Shown here one piece after another: positions 1 to 6,803 of a stretch of DNA of 14,042 nt. The notes under the pieces were generated by a model. It was not told where the DNA came from. It did not search any database and worked only from the letters and a program-made list of their open reading frames with translations. Source of the DNA: an uncultured Lachnospiraceae bacterium (GTDB taxonomy: Bacteria > Bacillota > Clostridia > Lachnospirales > Lachnospiraceae); NCBI GenBank assembly GCA_947565255.1, contig CANOFI010000028.1:1-14042 (forward strand), written 5' to 3'. A program made the translations under genes and the position numbers. Every line of letters begins with the position of its first letter. Positions within the stretch are counted from its first letter, which is position 1.

Positions 1-54
1 CAGAAAGAGGTAACAATGAGTAAATTTACAGAATTAAATATCAGTGGTAGATAA
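1..54 (+). CDS. C-terminal tail of an unidentified upstream frame, or a 12-codon leader ORF
   Basis: Frame 1 is open from the first base to TAA at 52-54, so this may be the last 17 codons of a gene that begins outside the window. Alternatively, an ATG at 16 preceded by AGAAAGAGG with a 5-base gap would start a 12-residue peptide (MSKFTELNISGR). The two readings cannot be told apart without upstream sequence. The residues are too few to name a family. The frame ends 19 bases before the preferred GH127 start, so co-transcription with that gene is likely either way. Confidence 0.35.
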   Translation, partial: QKEVTMSKFTELNISGR

Positions 55-73
55 TACAGGAAAGGGGTTTACT

Positions 74-2089
74 ATGCTTACAGATACAACCAAATCAAAC
101 TATGCCAGCCTCCGCCCGTTATCCCAGGAAAATGTGCAGTGGACGGCAGGGTTTTGGAAAGATGTGCAGGACAAGTGCAATGCTGTGACCGTACCGCATC
201 TTCGCCGTATGTTTGAATCAGAAAAAATCAGCCATGTGTTAGAAAATTTCCGTATTTGTGCAGACCCGAACGATATGCGTCCCCATGACGGCACCGTGTT
301 CGGGGATGGTGATTTTTATAAATGGATGGAGTCAGCCATGTATGCGGCAGTGGAAAATCAGGACCAGAAGCTTCTGGATGATTTAGAGGACTATGTACAG
401 CTAATTGCAAAAGCACAGCAGGAAGACGGCTATATTTCCACAAAGCAGATTATTGCAGAGCGCACCGGAGTGGGCAAGCGCATGGGTGACATCAATGAAT
501 TTGAAGTGTATAATATGGGGCACCTGTTCACATCCGCCTGTCTCTACAAGCGTCTGACCGGACGGGATTCTTTTCTGGATGTGGCAAGAAAAGCCGCGGA
601 TTACTTAAAGTACATGTACGAGGAAGCGAAGAAAAATGATGAGGTCAAAACGGCAGTCTGTCCTTCCCACTATATGGGGCTGGTTGAAATGTACCGCACG
701 ACAGGGGAACAGCGGTATCTGGATTTGGCGCGTCTTGCCATAGAGCTTCGTGATTCTGTAAAAGAGGGCTTGGATGATAACCAGGACCGCCTTCCGCTGA
801 AATCACATAAAAAAATAGTAGGCCACGCGGTGCGTGCGACATATCTGTATGCAGGGGTTGCAGACCTCTATGCGGAGGAAGGAGACAAAGAATATTTGGA
901 AATGCTGCACCGTGTCTGGAAGAACATGGTGGATAGCAAAATTTACATAACCGGTGGAATCGGCGCAATTTATAACGGCGCTTCCCCATATGGGTATTTT
1001 TTTGCCCACGACCTGATTCATCAGGCATTTGGCTACGAATACCAGCTGCCGAATATTACTGCCTATAATGAGACGTGTGCGTCTCTCGGGCTGGTATTCT
1101 GGGCGTACAGAATGTTTCTGATAGAGCCGAAGGCGGAATATATGGACATTTTGGAGCGCGCCATGCTGAATGTGAATCTCGCGGCGGTGAGTCTGGACGG
1201 AGAACGGTTTTTTTATGAAAATGTATTAAGAAGAACCAGAAAGCTCGATTACCGTTTAATTTGGAGACTTAGAAGGGCAAAATATATTTTGAGCTACTGC
1301 TGTCCGCCGAATCTTGCCCGCACGCTCTCGCAGGCAAAGGAATATGCATATACGGTGAATGGAAATGCGGTTTTTCTCGGAATGTACGGTGCAAGCCGCG
1401 CGAAGATTGAACTGGATGACAGCACATTTACTCTGGTGCAGAAGACAGATTATCCGTATGATGGCAAAATCATGCTTACAGCAGAAGAAGCTTCCGGAAA
1501 CGGCAAAGCGAAAATTATGGTGCGTGTGCCAGGCTGGGTAACGAAAGGAACGATTTCCGGCTGCGGAAAGGTTATAGAACTGACTAAAAAAGACGCTTCC
1601 TCTTATGTGGAAGCAGAGTTTGACCTTTCGGGAGAACTTGTGATTGATTTTGATATGCCGGTGCGTTTTACGCAGGCAAATCCGCTTGTGGAGGAATGTG
1701 TGAATCAGGCTGCTGTTGAGCGCGGCCCTCTGGTGTACTGTATAGAAACCCCGGATGTTGATGCGGGCACGCTGGATGATTATATGATAGATTTGCAGGC
1801 ACAGTTTAAAGAGGTGGATTGTACGATTAAGGACCGGACCGTGCTTGCTTTAGAGACGGAATTTTATGTAAGAAAGGATAAAACAGACAAAGGCAGATTG
1901 TACCGGCCGCTTATCAATCAGGGGCTGGATAAGGCGAAGGTACGCCTGATTCCTTATTTTGCATGGGATAACCGCAGTGAGGAAGACGATGGAAGCTATG
2001 ATGTATACGCCATTGAGGATAAGTTAGACACACCGGATGATATGGAATATGATGAAATGCGTGTATGGCTTCCGGTTGCATACCGATAA
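74..2089 (+). CDS. GH127 family beta-L-arabinofuranosidase
   Basis: Predicted retaining glycoside hydrolase of family 127 (HypBA1 type), which removes beta-L-arabinofuranosyl units from plant or glycoprotein oligosaccharides. No signal peptide is visible, so it probably acts in the cytoplasm on imported sugars. An N-terminal (alpha/alpha)6-barrel region holds the motif YNETC near residues 331-335, supplying the conserved Glu333 and Cys335. CCPPN at 409-413 supplies Cys409 (nucleophile in the HypBA1 model) and Cys410; the three cysteines and the glutamate match the known zinc site. Beta-rich C-terminal domains follow. The 671-residue length fits the family. I prefer ATG at 74, with AGGAAAGGGG at 58-67 in front; a GTG at 44 in the same frame has no good ribosome site. 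No transporter or other glycosidase is visible in the window, so its natural cluster probably lies upstream. Confidence 0.9.
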   Translation: MLTDTTKSNYASLRPLSQENVQWTAGFWKDVQDKCNAVTVPHLRRMFESEKISHVLENFRICADPNDMRPHDGTVFGDGDFYKWMESAMYAAVENQDQKLLDDLEDYVQLIAKAQQEDGYISTKQIIAERTGVGKRMGDINEFEVYNMGHLFTSACLYKRLTGRDSFLDVARKAADYLKYMYEEAKKNDEVKTAVCPSHYMGLVEMYRTTGEQRYLDLARLAIELRDSVKEGLDDNQDRLPLKSHKKIVGHAVRATYLYAGVADLYAEEGDKEYLEMLHRVWKNMVDSKIYITGGIGAIYNGASPYGYFFAHDLIHQAFGYEYQLPNITAYNETCASLGLVFWAYRMFLIEPKAEYMDILERAMLNVNLAAVSLDGERFFYENVLRRTRKLDYRLIWRLRRAKYILSYCCPPNLARTLSQAKEYAYTVNGNAVFLGMYGASRAKIELDDSTFTLVQKTDYPYDGKIMLTAEEASGNGKAKIMVRVPGWVTKGTISGCGKVIELTKKDASSYVEAEFDLSGELVIDFDMPVRFTQANPLVEECVNQAAVERGPLVYCIETPDVDAGTLDDYMIDLQAQFKEVDCTIKDRTVLALETEFYVRKDKTDKGRLYRPLINQGLDKAKVRLIPYFAWDNRSEEDDGSYDVYAIEDKLDTPDDMEYDEMRVWLPVAYR

Positions 2090-2094
2090 ATAAG

Positions 2095-2145
2095 ACAGAT
2101 AACGGAGAAAGCGCTTTTATGGATTGTGGTTTCACAGTTATCTGT
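2095..2145. promoter_or_regulatory. Inverted repeat enclosing a cre-like site
   Basis: The 9-base arms ACAGATAAC (2095-2103) and GTTATCTGT (2137-2145) are perfect reverse complements. Between them, AGAAAGCGCTTTTA (2106-2119) matches 12 of 14 positions of the catabolite-response pattern TGAAAGCGCTTTCA bound by CcpA, and a small hairpin TGTG-GTTT-CACA lies next to the right arm. The stem is followed by an A-rich run rather than T residues, so it is not a forward terminator. A role in carbon-catabolite control of the downstream gene is inference only. Confidence 0.35.
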
Positions 2146-2174
2146 TAAAAAAATAAAAAAGAGGAGAATAGAAT

Positions 2175-2846
2175 ATGAAGTATGAAGTAAAAGGAACACC
2201 GTTGCCAGTTGTAATCTGTTATCTGGAAAGCGGCGAGCAGATGATTACAGAAAAAGGAGCCATGAGCTGGATGTCGCCGAATATGGAGATGAAGACGCAG
2301 GGCGGTGGTGTAGGAAAAATGGTAGGAAGAATGTTTTCCGGAGAGTCCATGTTCCTGAACCAGTACACGGCGAATGGGAACGGTATGATTGCATTTGCAT
2401 CCAGTTTTCCGGGTTCCATCATTCCGTTTGAGATTGCACCCGGCAAAGATGTTGTAGTGCAGAAGTCGGGATTTCTGGCAGCGCAGGCTGGTGTAGAACT
2501 GTCTGTGTTTTTCCATCATAAGCCGGGAGCAGGATTCTTTGGCGGCGAAGGTTTTATTATGCAGAGATTATCCGGCCAGGGTATGGCATTTGTAGAAATT
2601 GACGGTGCTGTGGTAGAATATGACTTAGGACCGGGACAGCAGATGGTATTAGATACCGGATATCTTGCAGCAATGGATTCTACCTGCCAGATGAGCATTT
2701 CTCAGGTAAAGGGAATTAAAAACAAGCTTTTAGGCGGGGAAGGATTTTTCAATACAGTGGTTACCGGGCCTGGAAAGATATGGGTACAGACTATGCCAAT
2801 CAGCAATGTGGCAGGCTGCTTAAGGCCGTTTATTGCAACAACGTAG
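2175..2846 (+). CDS. AIM24 / TIGR00266 family protein
   Basis: A 223-residue member of the AIM24 (PF01987) family, which in bacteria is usually annotated as TIGR00266. These proteins fold as a trimeric beta-structure related to the tryptophan-attenuator-binding (TRAP-like) fold; their biochemical role in bacteria is not established. Supporting features are the N-terminal GEQMITEKGAMSWM stretch, glycine-rich turns such as GGGVGKMVGRMFSGES, the central motif FLAAQAGVELS, and the late motif GGEGFFNTVVTGPGKIWVQT. There is no signal peptide or membrane span. GAGGAG at 2161-2166 precedes the ATG at good spacing. The gene may be co-transcribed with the downstream membrane protein, 111 bases away. 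Confidence 0.88.
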   Translation: MKYEVKGTPLPVVICYLESGEQMITEKGAMSWMSPNMEMKTQGGGVGKMVGRMFSGESMFLNQYTANGNGMIAFASSFPGSIIPFEIAPGKDVVVQKSGFLAAQAGVELSVFFHHKPGAGFFGGEGFIMQRLSGQGMAFVEIDGAVVEYDLGPGQQMVLDTGYLAAMDSTCQMSISQVKGIKNKLLGGEGFFNTVVTGPGKIWVQTMPISNVAGCLRPFIATT

Positions 2847-2884
2847 GAACGGATGTATCCGTGTCAGTATTGTTTTTTACATAT

Positions 2885-2904
2885 GGCGCAGCAGCTGCTG
2901 CGCC
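2885..2904 (+). terminator. Perfect 20-base palindrome, possible weak terminator
   Basis: GGCGCAGCAGCTGCTGCGCC can fold as an 8-bp GC-rich stem with an AGCT loop. It is followed by TGTATTTATC, which has only a short T-rich tail, so termination would be partial. It lies between the AIM24 gene and the small membrane-protein gene and could tune read-through. It also argues against starting the downstream protein at 2853, because that would place this palindrome inside coding sequence. Confidence 0.35.
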
Positions 2905-2957
2905 TGTATTTATCATGCCGCACGAAAATACAGATATTACACTGGAGACAGAATAAA

Positions 2958-3302
2958 ATGAAAAAAAGAATTTTATGGTATCGGAATCAAATAGATGACT
3001 GGCTGAAGCAGGGAGGCGAAAGAGAATGGAATGCTGTTTTGGAGGAGCATCTGCAGCAGATTGCTTTTTTTCAGCATGAGCGGCTGATTCACCTGATTGT
3101 GACAGTTCTCTTTGCAGCGCTTGAGTTTCTGGCGATTGGATTTTTTGTAGTTACGGACAACCTCGGATTTGGTATGCTGGCATTTTCGCTGCTTATTTTG
3201 CTTGTGCCGTATATCAGGCATTATTATCTGCTGGAAAATGAGGTGCAGAAAATGTATGGACAATATGATAAATTGCTGGAATTGTGTGGAAAGAAGGGAT
3301 AG
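2958..3302 (+). CDS. Small two-helix membrane protein of unknown function
   Basis: 114 residues. A charged, amphipathic N-terminal part (residues 1-42) is followed by two hydrophobic segments at about 43-65 and 68-87, then a charged tail rich in Glu, Lys and Tyr. This predicts a hairpin in the membrane with both ends on the same side, probably cytoplasmic. I do not recognise a named family. The start at 2958 is chosen because CTGGAGACAG (2942-2951) is a plausible ribosome site and the protein then opens with MKKRILWYRNQ. A longer frame from 2853 would add a Cys-rich segment lacking a ribosome site. The gene ends just before a strong terminator, so it closes the AIM24 transcript. Confidence 0.7.
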   Translation: MKKRILWYRNQIDDWLKQGGEREWNAVLEEHLQQIAFFQHERLIHLIVTVLFAALEFLAIGFFVVTDNLGFGMLAFSLLILLVPYIRHYYLLENEVQKMYGQYDKLLELCGKKG

Positions 3303-3310
3303 GGATAAGA

Positions 3311-3351
3311 AAAAGGAGCCGCGCTGCCTGTCCTGTGCAGCGGCTCCTTTT
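3311..3351. terminator. Bidirectional intrinsic terminator
   Basis: AAAAGGAGCCGC and GCGGCTCCTTTT form the main stem around an inner GCTGC/GCAGC pairing region, with a T-run on the right and an A-run on the left. It therefore works as an intrinsic terminator on both strands. It sits between the convergent membrane-protein gene and the minus-strand HExxH gene. Confidence 0.85.
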
Positions 3352-3388
3352 GTACGCCCATTCAAAAATTCAAAAAATTCTAAACATC

Positions 3389-3847
3389 TTAAACATCCAT
3401 ACTGATATTCCGACCAGGCACATCCGCCTGGTCCTGCTTCTTTGTATTCTGTGCATAAGCATCATCGTTATATTTAATCTGCGTATTCGTTGTTCCTCCG
3501 GAAACATAAGTTCTGCCGCATTCCGGACAGACCGATGTCTGAATGGAAACGCTCGCGTTGATTACCCGTGCATTGCCGGCCTTGGCAGCTTTGCTATAGG
3601 CGTTGGCAACATGCTCCTGTTCGTGGGAGCGTACAGCAGCTCCCGCTGCCTGTGGAGAAATATGTGTTGGTGATTTGAACGAAACCATCTCATTGGAGCC
3701 GTCCTGGTATTTGCGTGTGGCGCAGGTCTGGCAGTCCAGCTTTCCTGAACGGATAAGCGTGCGCCGTTCAGCAGTAGAGAGGGAGGAAGCCTCAGCCGGC
3801 GATATGTATCCTGTCTTTGTAATTCCATCCATCATAATACACCCCAT
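3389..3847 (-). CDS. SprA-related putative metallopeptidase with HExxH and two CxxC pairs
   Basis: 152-residue product from the ATG at 3847. HEQEH at residues 75-79 fits the zinc-peptidase motif HExxH. A CQTC pair (Cys39, Cys42) followed by RKYQDGSNEMVSFKSPTHIS, and a CPEC pair (Cys107, Cys110), suggest a second, structural zinc site. This arrangement resembles the SprA-related family, annotated as putative metalloproteases of unproven activity. No signal peptide or membrane helix is present. AGAGG with a 7-base gap precedes ATG 3847; a second start at 3835 is possible. The frame extends to a TTG at 3931, but those 28 extra residues look non-coding. The neighbour is convergent and separated by a terminator, so the gene is transcribed alone, probably from the promoter at 4075-4103. 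Substrate is unknown. Confidence 0.72.
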   Translation of the reverse strand: MGCIMMDGITKTGYISPAEASSLSTAERRTLIRSGKLDCQTCATRKYQDGSNEMVSFKSPTHISPQAAGAAVRSHEQEHVANAYSKAAKAGNARVINASVSIQTSVCPECGRTYVSGGTTNTQIKYNDDAYAQNTKKQDQADVPGRNISMDV

Positions 3848-4038
3848 TCCGCCGCCTCTGGAGTGGTGTCCGGCTGACAAACAGCCAGTAAACGAATCCG
3901 GCGGCATATCTTTACAAATTAAATAAGTCAAAATTTATCCATCGCCGCAACACTCGCCACAGCTTAATCTTTACCGTGCAAAATAAAAATTTGTTCAGCA
4001 TAAAATTTATCGGAATTTCTTCGGATTAACGTGTGATT

Positions 4039-4057
4039 AAAATGTCAGACACATTTT
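4039..4057. promoter_or_regulatory. Perfect inverted repeat, candidate operator
   Basis: AAAATGTCAGACACATTTT has 7-base perfect arms around a 5-base centre. It begins about 11 bases downstream of the predicted transcription start of the minus-strand promoter, a usual place for a repressor site. The regulator cannot be named from sequence. Confidence 0.4.
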
Positions 4058-4074
4058 GGTAATATATTAATTTA

Positions 4075-4103
4075 AGTATAATCAATAAATGGAAAAATGT
4101 CAA
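4075..4103 (-). promoter_or_regulatory. Near-consensus sigma-A promoter for the HExxH gene
   Basis: Read on the minus strand: TTGACA (4103-4098), exactly 17 bases, then TATACT (4080-4075). Transcription would start near 4068, giving a leader of about 220 bases before ATG 3847. On the plus strand the same bases include TATAAT (4077-4082), so a divergent plus-strand -10 overlaps it, but no good plus -35 is present. Confidence 0.75.
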
Positions 4104-4112
4104 GAAAAATAC

Positions 4113-4176
4113 CCCGCAAGCTATGGGGCATCATAGCTTGAATCTGCAGTCATGACTTTGGCTCGTTGTTCGCGGG
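4113..4176. other. Compact structured element of unknown class
   Basis: CCCGC (4113-4117) and GCGGG (4172-4176) can close a stem around a perfect 9-bp hairpin, CAAGCTATG (4117-4125) with CATAGCTTG (4132-4140) and a 6-base loop. The rest of the interior contains the 10-base palindrome AGTCATGACT (4148-4157). I do not recognise a T-box, purine, SAM, THF, ZTP, guanidine or cyclic-di-GMP aptamer in it. It may be a dispersed intergenic repeat or an RNA leader element; strand is undecided. Confidence 0.5.
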
Positions 4177-4325
4177 AATATATTGTTTGAAAAATAATCC
4201 TGAGGAACCGCACAAAAGTACAGAAAAACCATTACGGCACTAAAAGAACGGATACGGCAGTCTGTCTGCAGCCGCAGTGCAGCATGGTGTTTGCAGATGG
4301 ATTCAGACGGTAATCAGGAAACACA

Positions 4326-4354
4326 TTGACAAAGTGCGAAACAAACTATAAAAT
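4326..4354 (+). promoter_or_regulatory. Sigma-A promoter of the trpB2-type gene
   Basis: TTGACA at 4326-4331 is followed by overlapping -10 choices: TATAAA (4347-4352, 15-base gap) or TAAAAT (4349-4354, 17-base gap). The start would fall near 4360, leaving a short leader of about 45 bases with AGGAGGA (4390-4396) before ATG 4404. There is no room for an attenuator after this start. Confidence 0.65.
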
Positions 4355-4403
4355 GGATAATGAAATGTAAAAGAAATGACGAGAGCAATAGGAGGAAATT
4401 GCA

Positions 4404-5777
4404 ATGACGAGAGAAATACCATATAAAATTTATCTGGAGGAAAGCGAACTGCCAAGGCACTGGTACAACGTGCGCGCCCATATGGCGAACAAGCCGGCAC
4501 CGCTTTTGAATCCGGCCACATTAGAGCCGATGAGCGTGAAAGACTTAGAGCCGGTATTTTGCACAGAGCTGGCAAAACAGGAGTTAGATGAAACGAACCC
4601 TTGGATTGAGATACCGGAAGAAATCCGTAACTTTTATAAAATGTACCGTCCGGCGCCGCTTGTCCGCGCATATTGTTTAGAAAAGGAACTGGATACGCCG
4701 GCCAAAATATATTACAAGTTTGAGGGCAACAATACGTCCGGGAGCCACAAGCTGAATTCTGCTATTGCACAGGCATATTATGCAAAAAAGCAGGGATTAA
4801 AGGGCGTGACCACGGAGACGGGTGCGGGGCAGTGGGGTACTGCACTTTCCATGGCATGTGCGTACCTTGATTTGGACTGTCAGGTTTACATGGTAAAGGT
4901 GTCTTACGAGCAAAAGCCGTTTCGTCGTGAAGTGATGAGAACTTATGGGGCAAAGGTGACTCCTTCGCCGTCCATGGATACTGAGGTGGGAAGGAAAATC
5001 AACGCAGAATTTCCGGGAACGACGGGAAGCCTTGGCTGTGCCATATCAGAAGCTGTGGAGGCGGCCACAGGTCAGGAGGGATACCGTTATGTACTGGGCT
5101 CCGTTCTGTCACAGGTATTGCTGCACCAGACAGTGATTGGATTAGAGACGCAGACTGCGCTTGACAAATATGGTATCCGTCCGGACATGATTATTGGGTG
5201 CGCAGGCGGAGGCTCGAATTTAGGCGGACTGATTTCGCCGTTTGTCGGGGAAAAATTAAGGGGAGAAGCCGACTATCAGATTATTGCGGTGGAGCCTGCC
5301 TCCTGTCCGAGTCTGACCCGCGGAAAATTTGCCTATGATTTTTGCGATACCGGAAAGGTGTGTCCTCTGGCAAAAATGTATACGCTGGGAAGCGGATTTA
5401 TCCCGTCGGCAAATCATGCGGGAGGACTGCGCTATCACGGCATGAGTTCCATTATTTCGCAGCTGTACCATGACGGTCTGATTGAGGCTGTGACGGTGGA
5501 GCAGACTGCGGTATTTGAGGCAGCGCAGAAGTTTGCCAGGGTTGAAGGCATTCTTCCGGCGCCGGAGAGCAGCCATGCGATTCGCGTTGCCATGGATGAG
5601 GCGGTAAAATGCAGAGAAACAGGTGAAGAGAAGACAATTGTATTTGGCCTGACCGGAACAGGATATTTTGATATGGTTGCTTACCAGAAGTTTAACGATG
5701 GGGAAATGGCGGATTATATTCCAACGGATGCAGAACTGGAGAAAAGCTTTGCAGATATGCCGAAGGTAGGAAAGTAA
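4404..5777 (+). CDS. trpB: TrpB2-type tryptophan synthase beta chain
   Basis: PLP-dependent enzyme that joins indole and L-serine to make L-tryptophan. It is 457 residues, longer than the usual ~400-residue TrpB1 and typical of the TrpB2 class (TIGR01415). GNNTSGSHKLNSA contains the PLP lysine (Lys116), ETGAGQWG (138-145) carries the catalytic Glu138, and GGGSN (268-272) is the phosphate-binding loop. The N-terminal extension starting MTREIPYKIYLEE is characteristic of TrpB2. AGGAGGA and a 7-base gap precede the start. No trpA or other trp gene is adjacent, so it may work alone on free indole; TrpB2 proteins often lack the TrpA-contacting features. It has its own promoter and lies 80 bases upstream of ispE. 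Confidence 0.93.
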   Translation: MTREIPYKIYLEESELPRHWYNVRAHMANKPAPLLNPATLEPMSVKDLEPVFCTELAKQELDETNPWIEIPEEIRNFYKMYRPAPLVRAYCLEKELDTPAKIYYKFEGNNTSGSHKLNSAIAQAYYAKKQGLKGVTTETGAGQWGTALSMACAYLDLDCQVYMVKVSYEQKPFRREVMRTYGAKVTPSPSMDTEVGRKINAEFPGTTGSLGCAISEAVEAATGQEGYRYVLGSVLSQVLLHQTVIGLETQTALDKYGIRPDMIIGCAGGGSNLGGLISPFVGEKLRGEADYQIIAVEPASCPSLTRGKFAYDFCDTGKVCPLAKMYTLGSGFIPSANHAGGLRYHGMSSIISQLYHDGLIEAVTVEQTAVFEAAQKFARVEGILPAPESSHAIRVAMDEAVKCRETGEEKTIVFGLTGTGYFDMVAYQKFNDGEMADYIPTDAELEKSFADMPKVGK

Positions 5778-5806
5778 GAAAAGAAGAAAGTAAACAATGC
5801 AGGACA

Positions 5807-5835
5807 TTGCGAAAAATGGGATAGTCTGTTAAAGA
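5807..5835 (+). promoter_or_regulatory. Possible weak promoter for ispE
   Basis: TTGCGA (5807-5812), a 17-base gap and TAAAGA (5830-5835) match 4 of 6 positions in each box. A start near 5842 would leave only a short leader before ATG 5858. Read-through from the upstream gene is also possible because no clear terminator separates them. Confidence 0.3.
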
Positions 5836-5857
5836 TGGTTTGTATGGAAATAAAAAA

Positions 5858-6742
5858 ATGGATAAAATACAATTAAAAGCATATGCAAAAATTAATATTG
5901 GTCTTGATGTCATAAAAAAATTAGAAAATGGTTATCACGAAGTGAAAATGATTATGCAGACCATTTCCCTTCATGATACGCTGGTGCTGGAGCGCAGCAG
6001 TACACCGGGGATTGTGCTGGAAACAGACCATGAAACACTTCCGGCTGACAGCAGCAATCTGGCATATCGGGCGGCAGAGCTTCTTTTTGATGCGTATTCC
6101 CTCAACGGCGGGGTGAAAATTTATTTAAAAAAGAGAATTCCCATAGCGGCTGGAATGGCGGGCGGAAGTGCAGATGCCGCCGCCGTTCTGCGCGGAATGA
6201 ACGAAATGTTTGGATTGGATGTGCCCCGGCAGGAGCTGATGAAGCTTGCCGTGAAATTAGGTGCGGATGTTCCATACTGCATTGTGGGAGGAACATATCT
6301 GGCAGAGGGAATTGGTGAAAGACTGACCAGGACAGCGCCGATGCCGGAATGCTTTATTCTGGCTGCTAAGCCGGCAGTTTGTGTTTCTACAAAGTGGGTT
6401 TATGATAATCTGCATGCAGATTCGCTAAAGGAGCACCCGGACATTGACAGAATGCTTCGTGAAATAGAGGCGGGAAATCTGAAAGGATTGGCCGGATGCA
6501 TGGATAATGTGCTGCAGAATGTGACATGTAAAAAATATCCGGTCGTACTGGAAATCATAAAAAAAATGGAGGCATGCGGGGCACAAAAGGCGATGATGAG
6601 CGGCAGCGGTCCCACCGTGTTTGGATTATTTTGTTCCGAAATGCAGATGCAGGAGGCATATGAACAGCTTCGCGCGGAGGCAGTCATACAGGATTTATTT
6701 TTATGCAGGATACAGCATGCATATTTTGAATCTGAGGAATAA
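5858..6742 (+). CDS. ispE: 4-diphosphocytidyl-2-C-methyl-D-erythritol kinase
   Basis: GHMP-family kinase of the MEP pathway; it phosphorylates CDP-methylerythritol with ATP on the way to isopentenyl diphosphate, in the cytoplasm. The 294-residue protein shows all family landmarks: AYAKINIGLDV with Lys11 near the N-terminus, the ATP loop PIAAGMAGGSADAAA (about 95-109), GADVPY with the catalytic Asp137, and the late motif SGSGPT (247-252). The ATG at 5858 is preferred because the protein then opens directly with the conserved first strand; a TTG at 5840 would add six unlikely residues. The ribosome site is weak (TATGGAAAT). The gene is followed after 61 bases by a GntR-type regulator on the same strand with no terminator between, suggesting a shared transcript. 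Confidence 0.95.
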   Translation: MDKIQLKAYAKINIGLDVIKKLENGYHEVKMIMQTISLHDTLVLERSSTPGIVLETDHETLPADSSNLAYRAAELLFDAYSLNGGVKIYLKKRIPIAAGMAGGSADAAAVLRGMNEMFGLDVPRQELMKLAVKLGADVPYCIVGGTYLAEGIGERLTRTAPMPECFILAAKPAVCVSTKWVYDNLHADSLKEHPDIDRMLREIEAGNLKGLAGCMDNVLQNVTCKKYPVVLEIIKKMEACGAQKAMMSGSGPTVFGLFCSEMQMQEAYEQLRAEAVIQDLFLCRIQHAYFESEE

Positions 6743-6803
6743 AAAATAGAAAATCAGGCAAAGATGTGAATAAAAAGAAACGAAAGGCAAGGCGGGAACA
6801 GAA

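Larger units (their letters stand above)
3848..4403. other. Long intergenic region between divergent genes
   Basis: 556 bases without a convincing gene. From left to right it holds the AT-rich leader of the minus-strand HExxH gene, a perfect inverted repeat (4039-4057), a minus-strand promoter (4075-4103), a compact structured element (4113-4176), a stretch of about 150 bases (4177-4325) in which I see no clear signal, and the plus-strand trpB2 promoter and ribosome site. On the minus strand, TTGACT (3926-3931), a 17-base gap and TATGCC (3903-3908) form a weaker second promoter candidate closer to the HExxH gene. Confidence 0.7.

Noticed and set aside
2853..2957. N-terminal extension of the small membrane protein
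   Set aside because: It has no ribosome site, contains the 20-base palindrome, and is Cys-rich in a way typical of non-coding translation; the ATG at 2958 has a plausible ribosome site.
3603..3926. Plus-strand ORF of 107 codons opposite the HExxH gene
   Set aside because: The minus-strand frame carries recognisable HExxH and CxxC motifs; the plus frame has no ribosome site or family features and is a shadow.
4104..4403. T-box or Trp attenuator in front of the TrpB2 gene
   Set aside because: No T-box sequence, terminator/antiterminator pair or Trp-rich leader peptide is visible, and the likely promoter lies only about 45 bases from the start codon.
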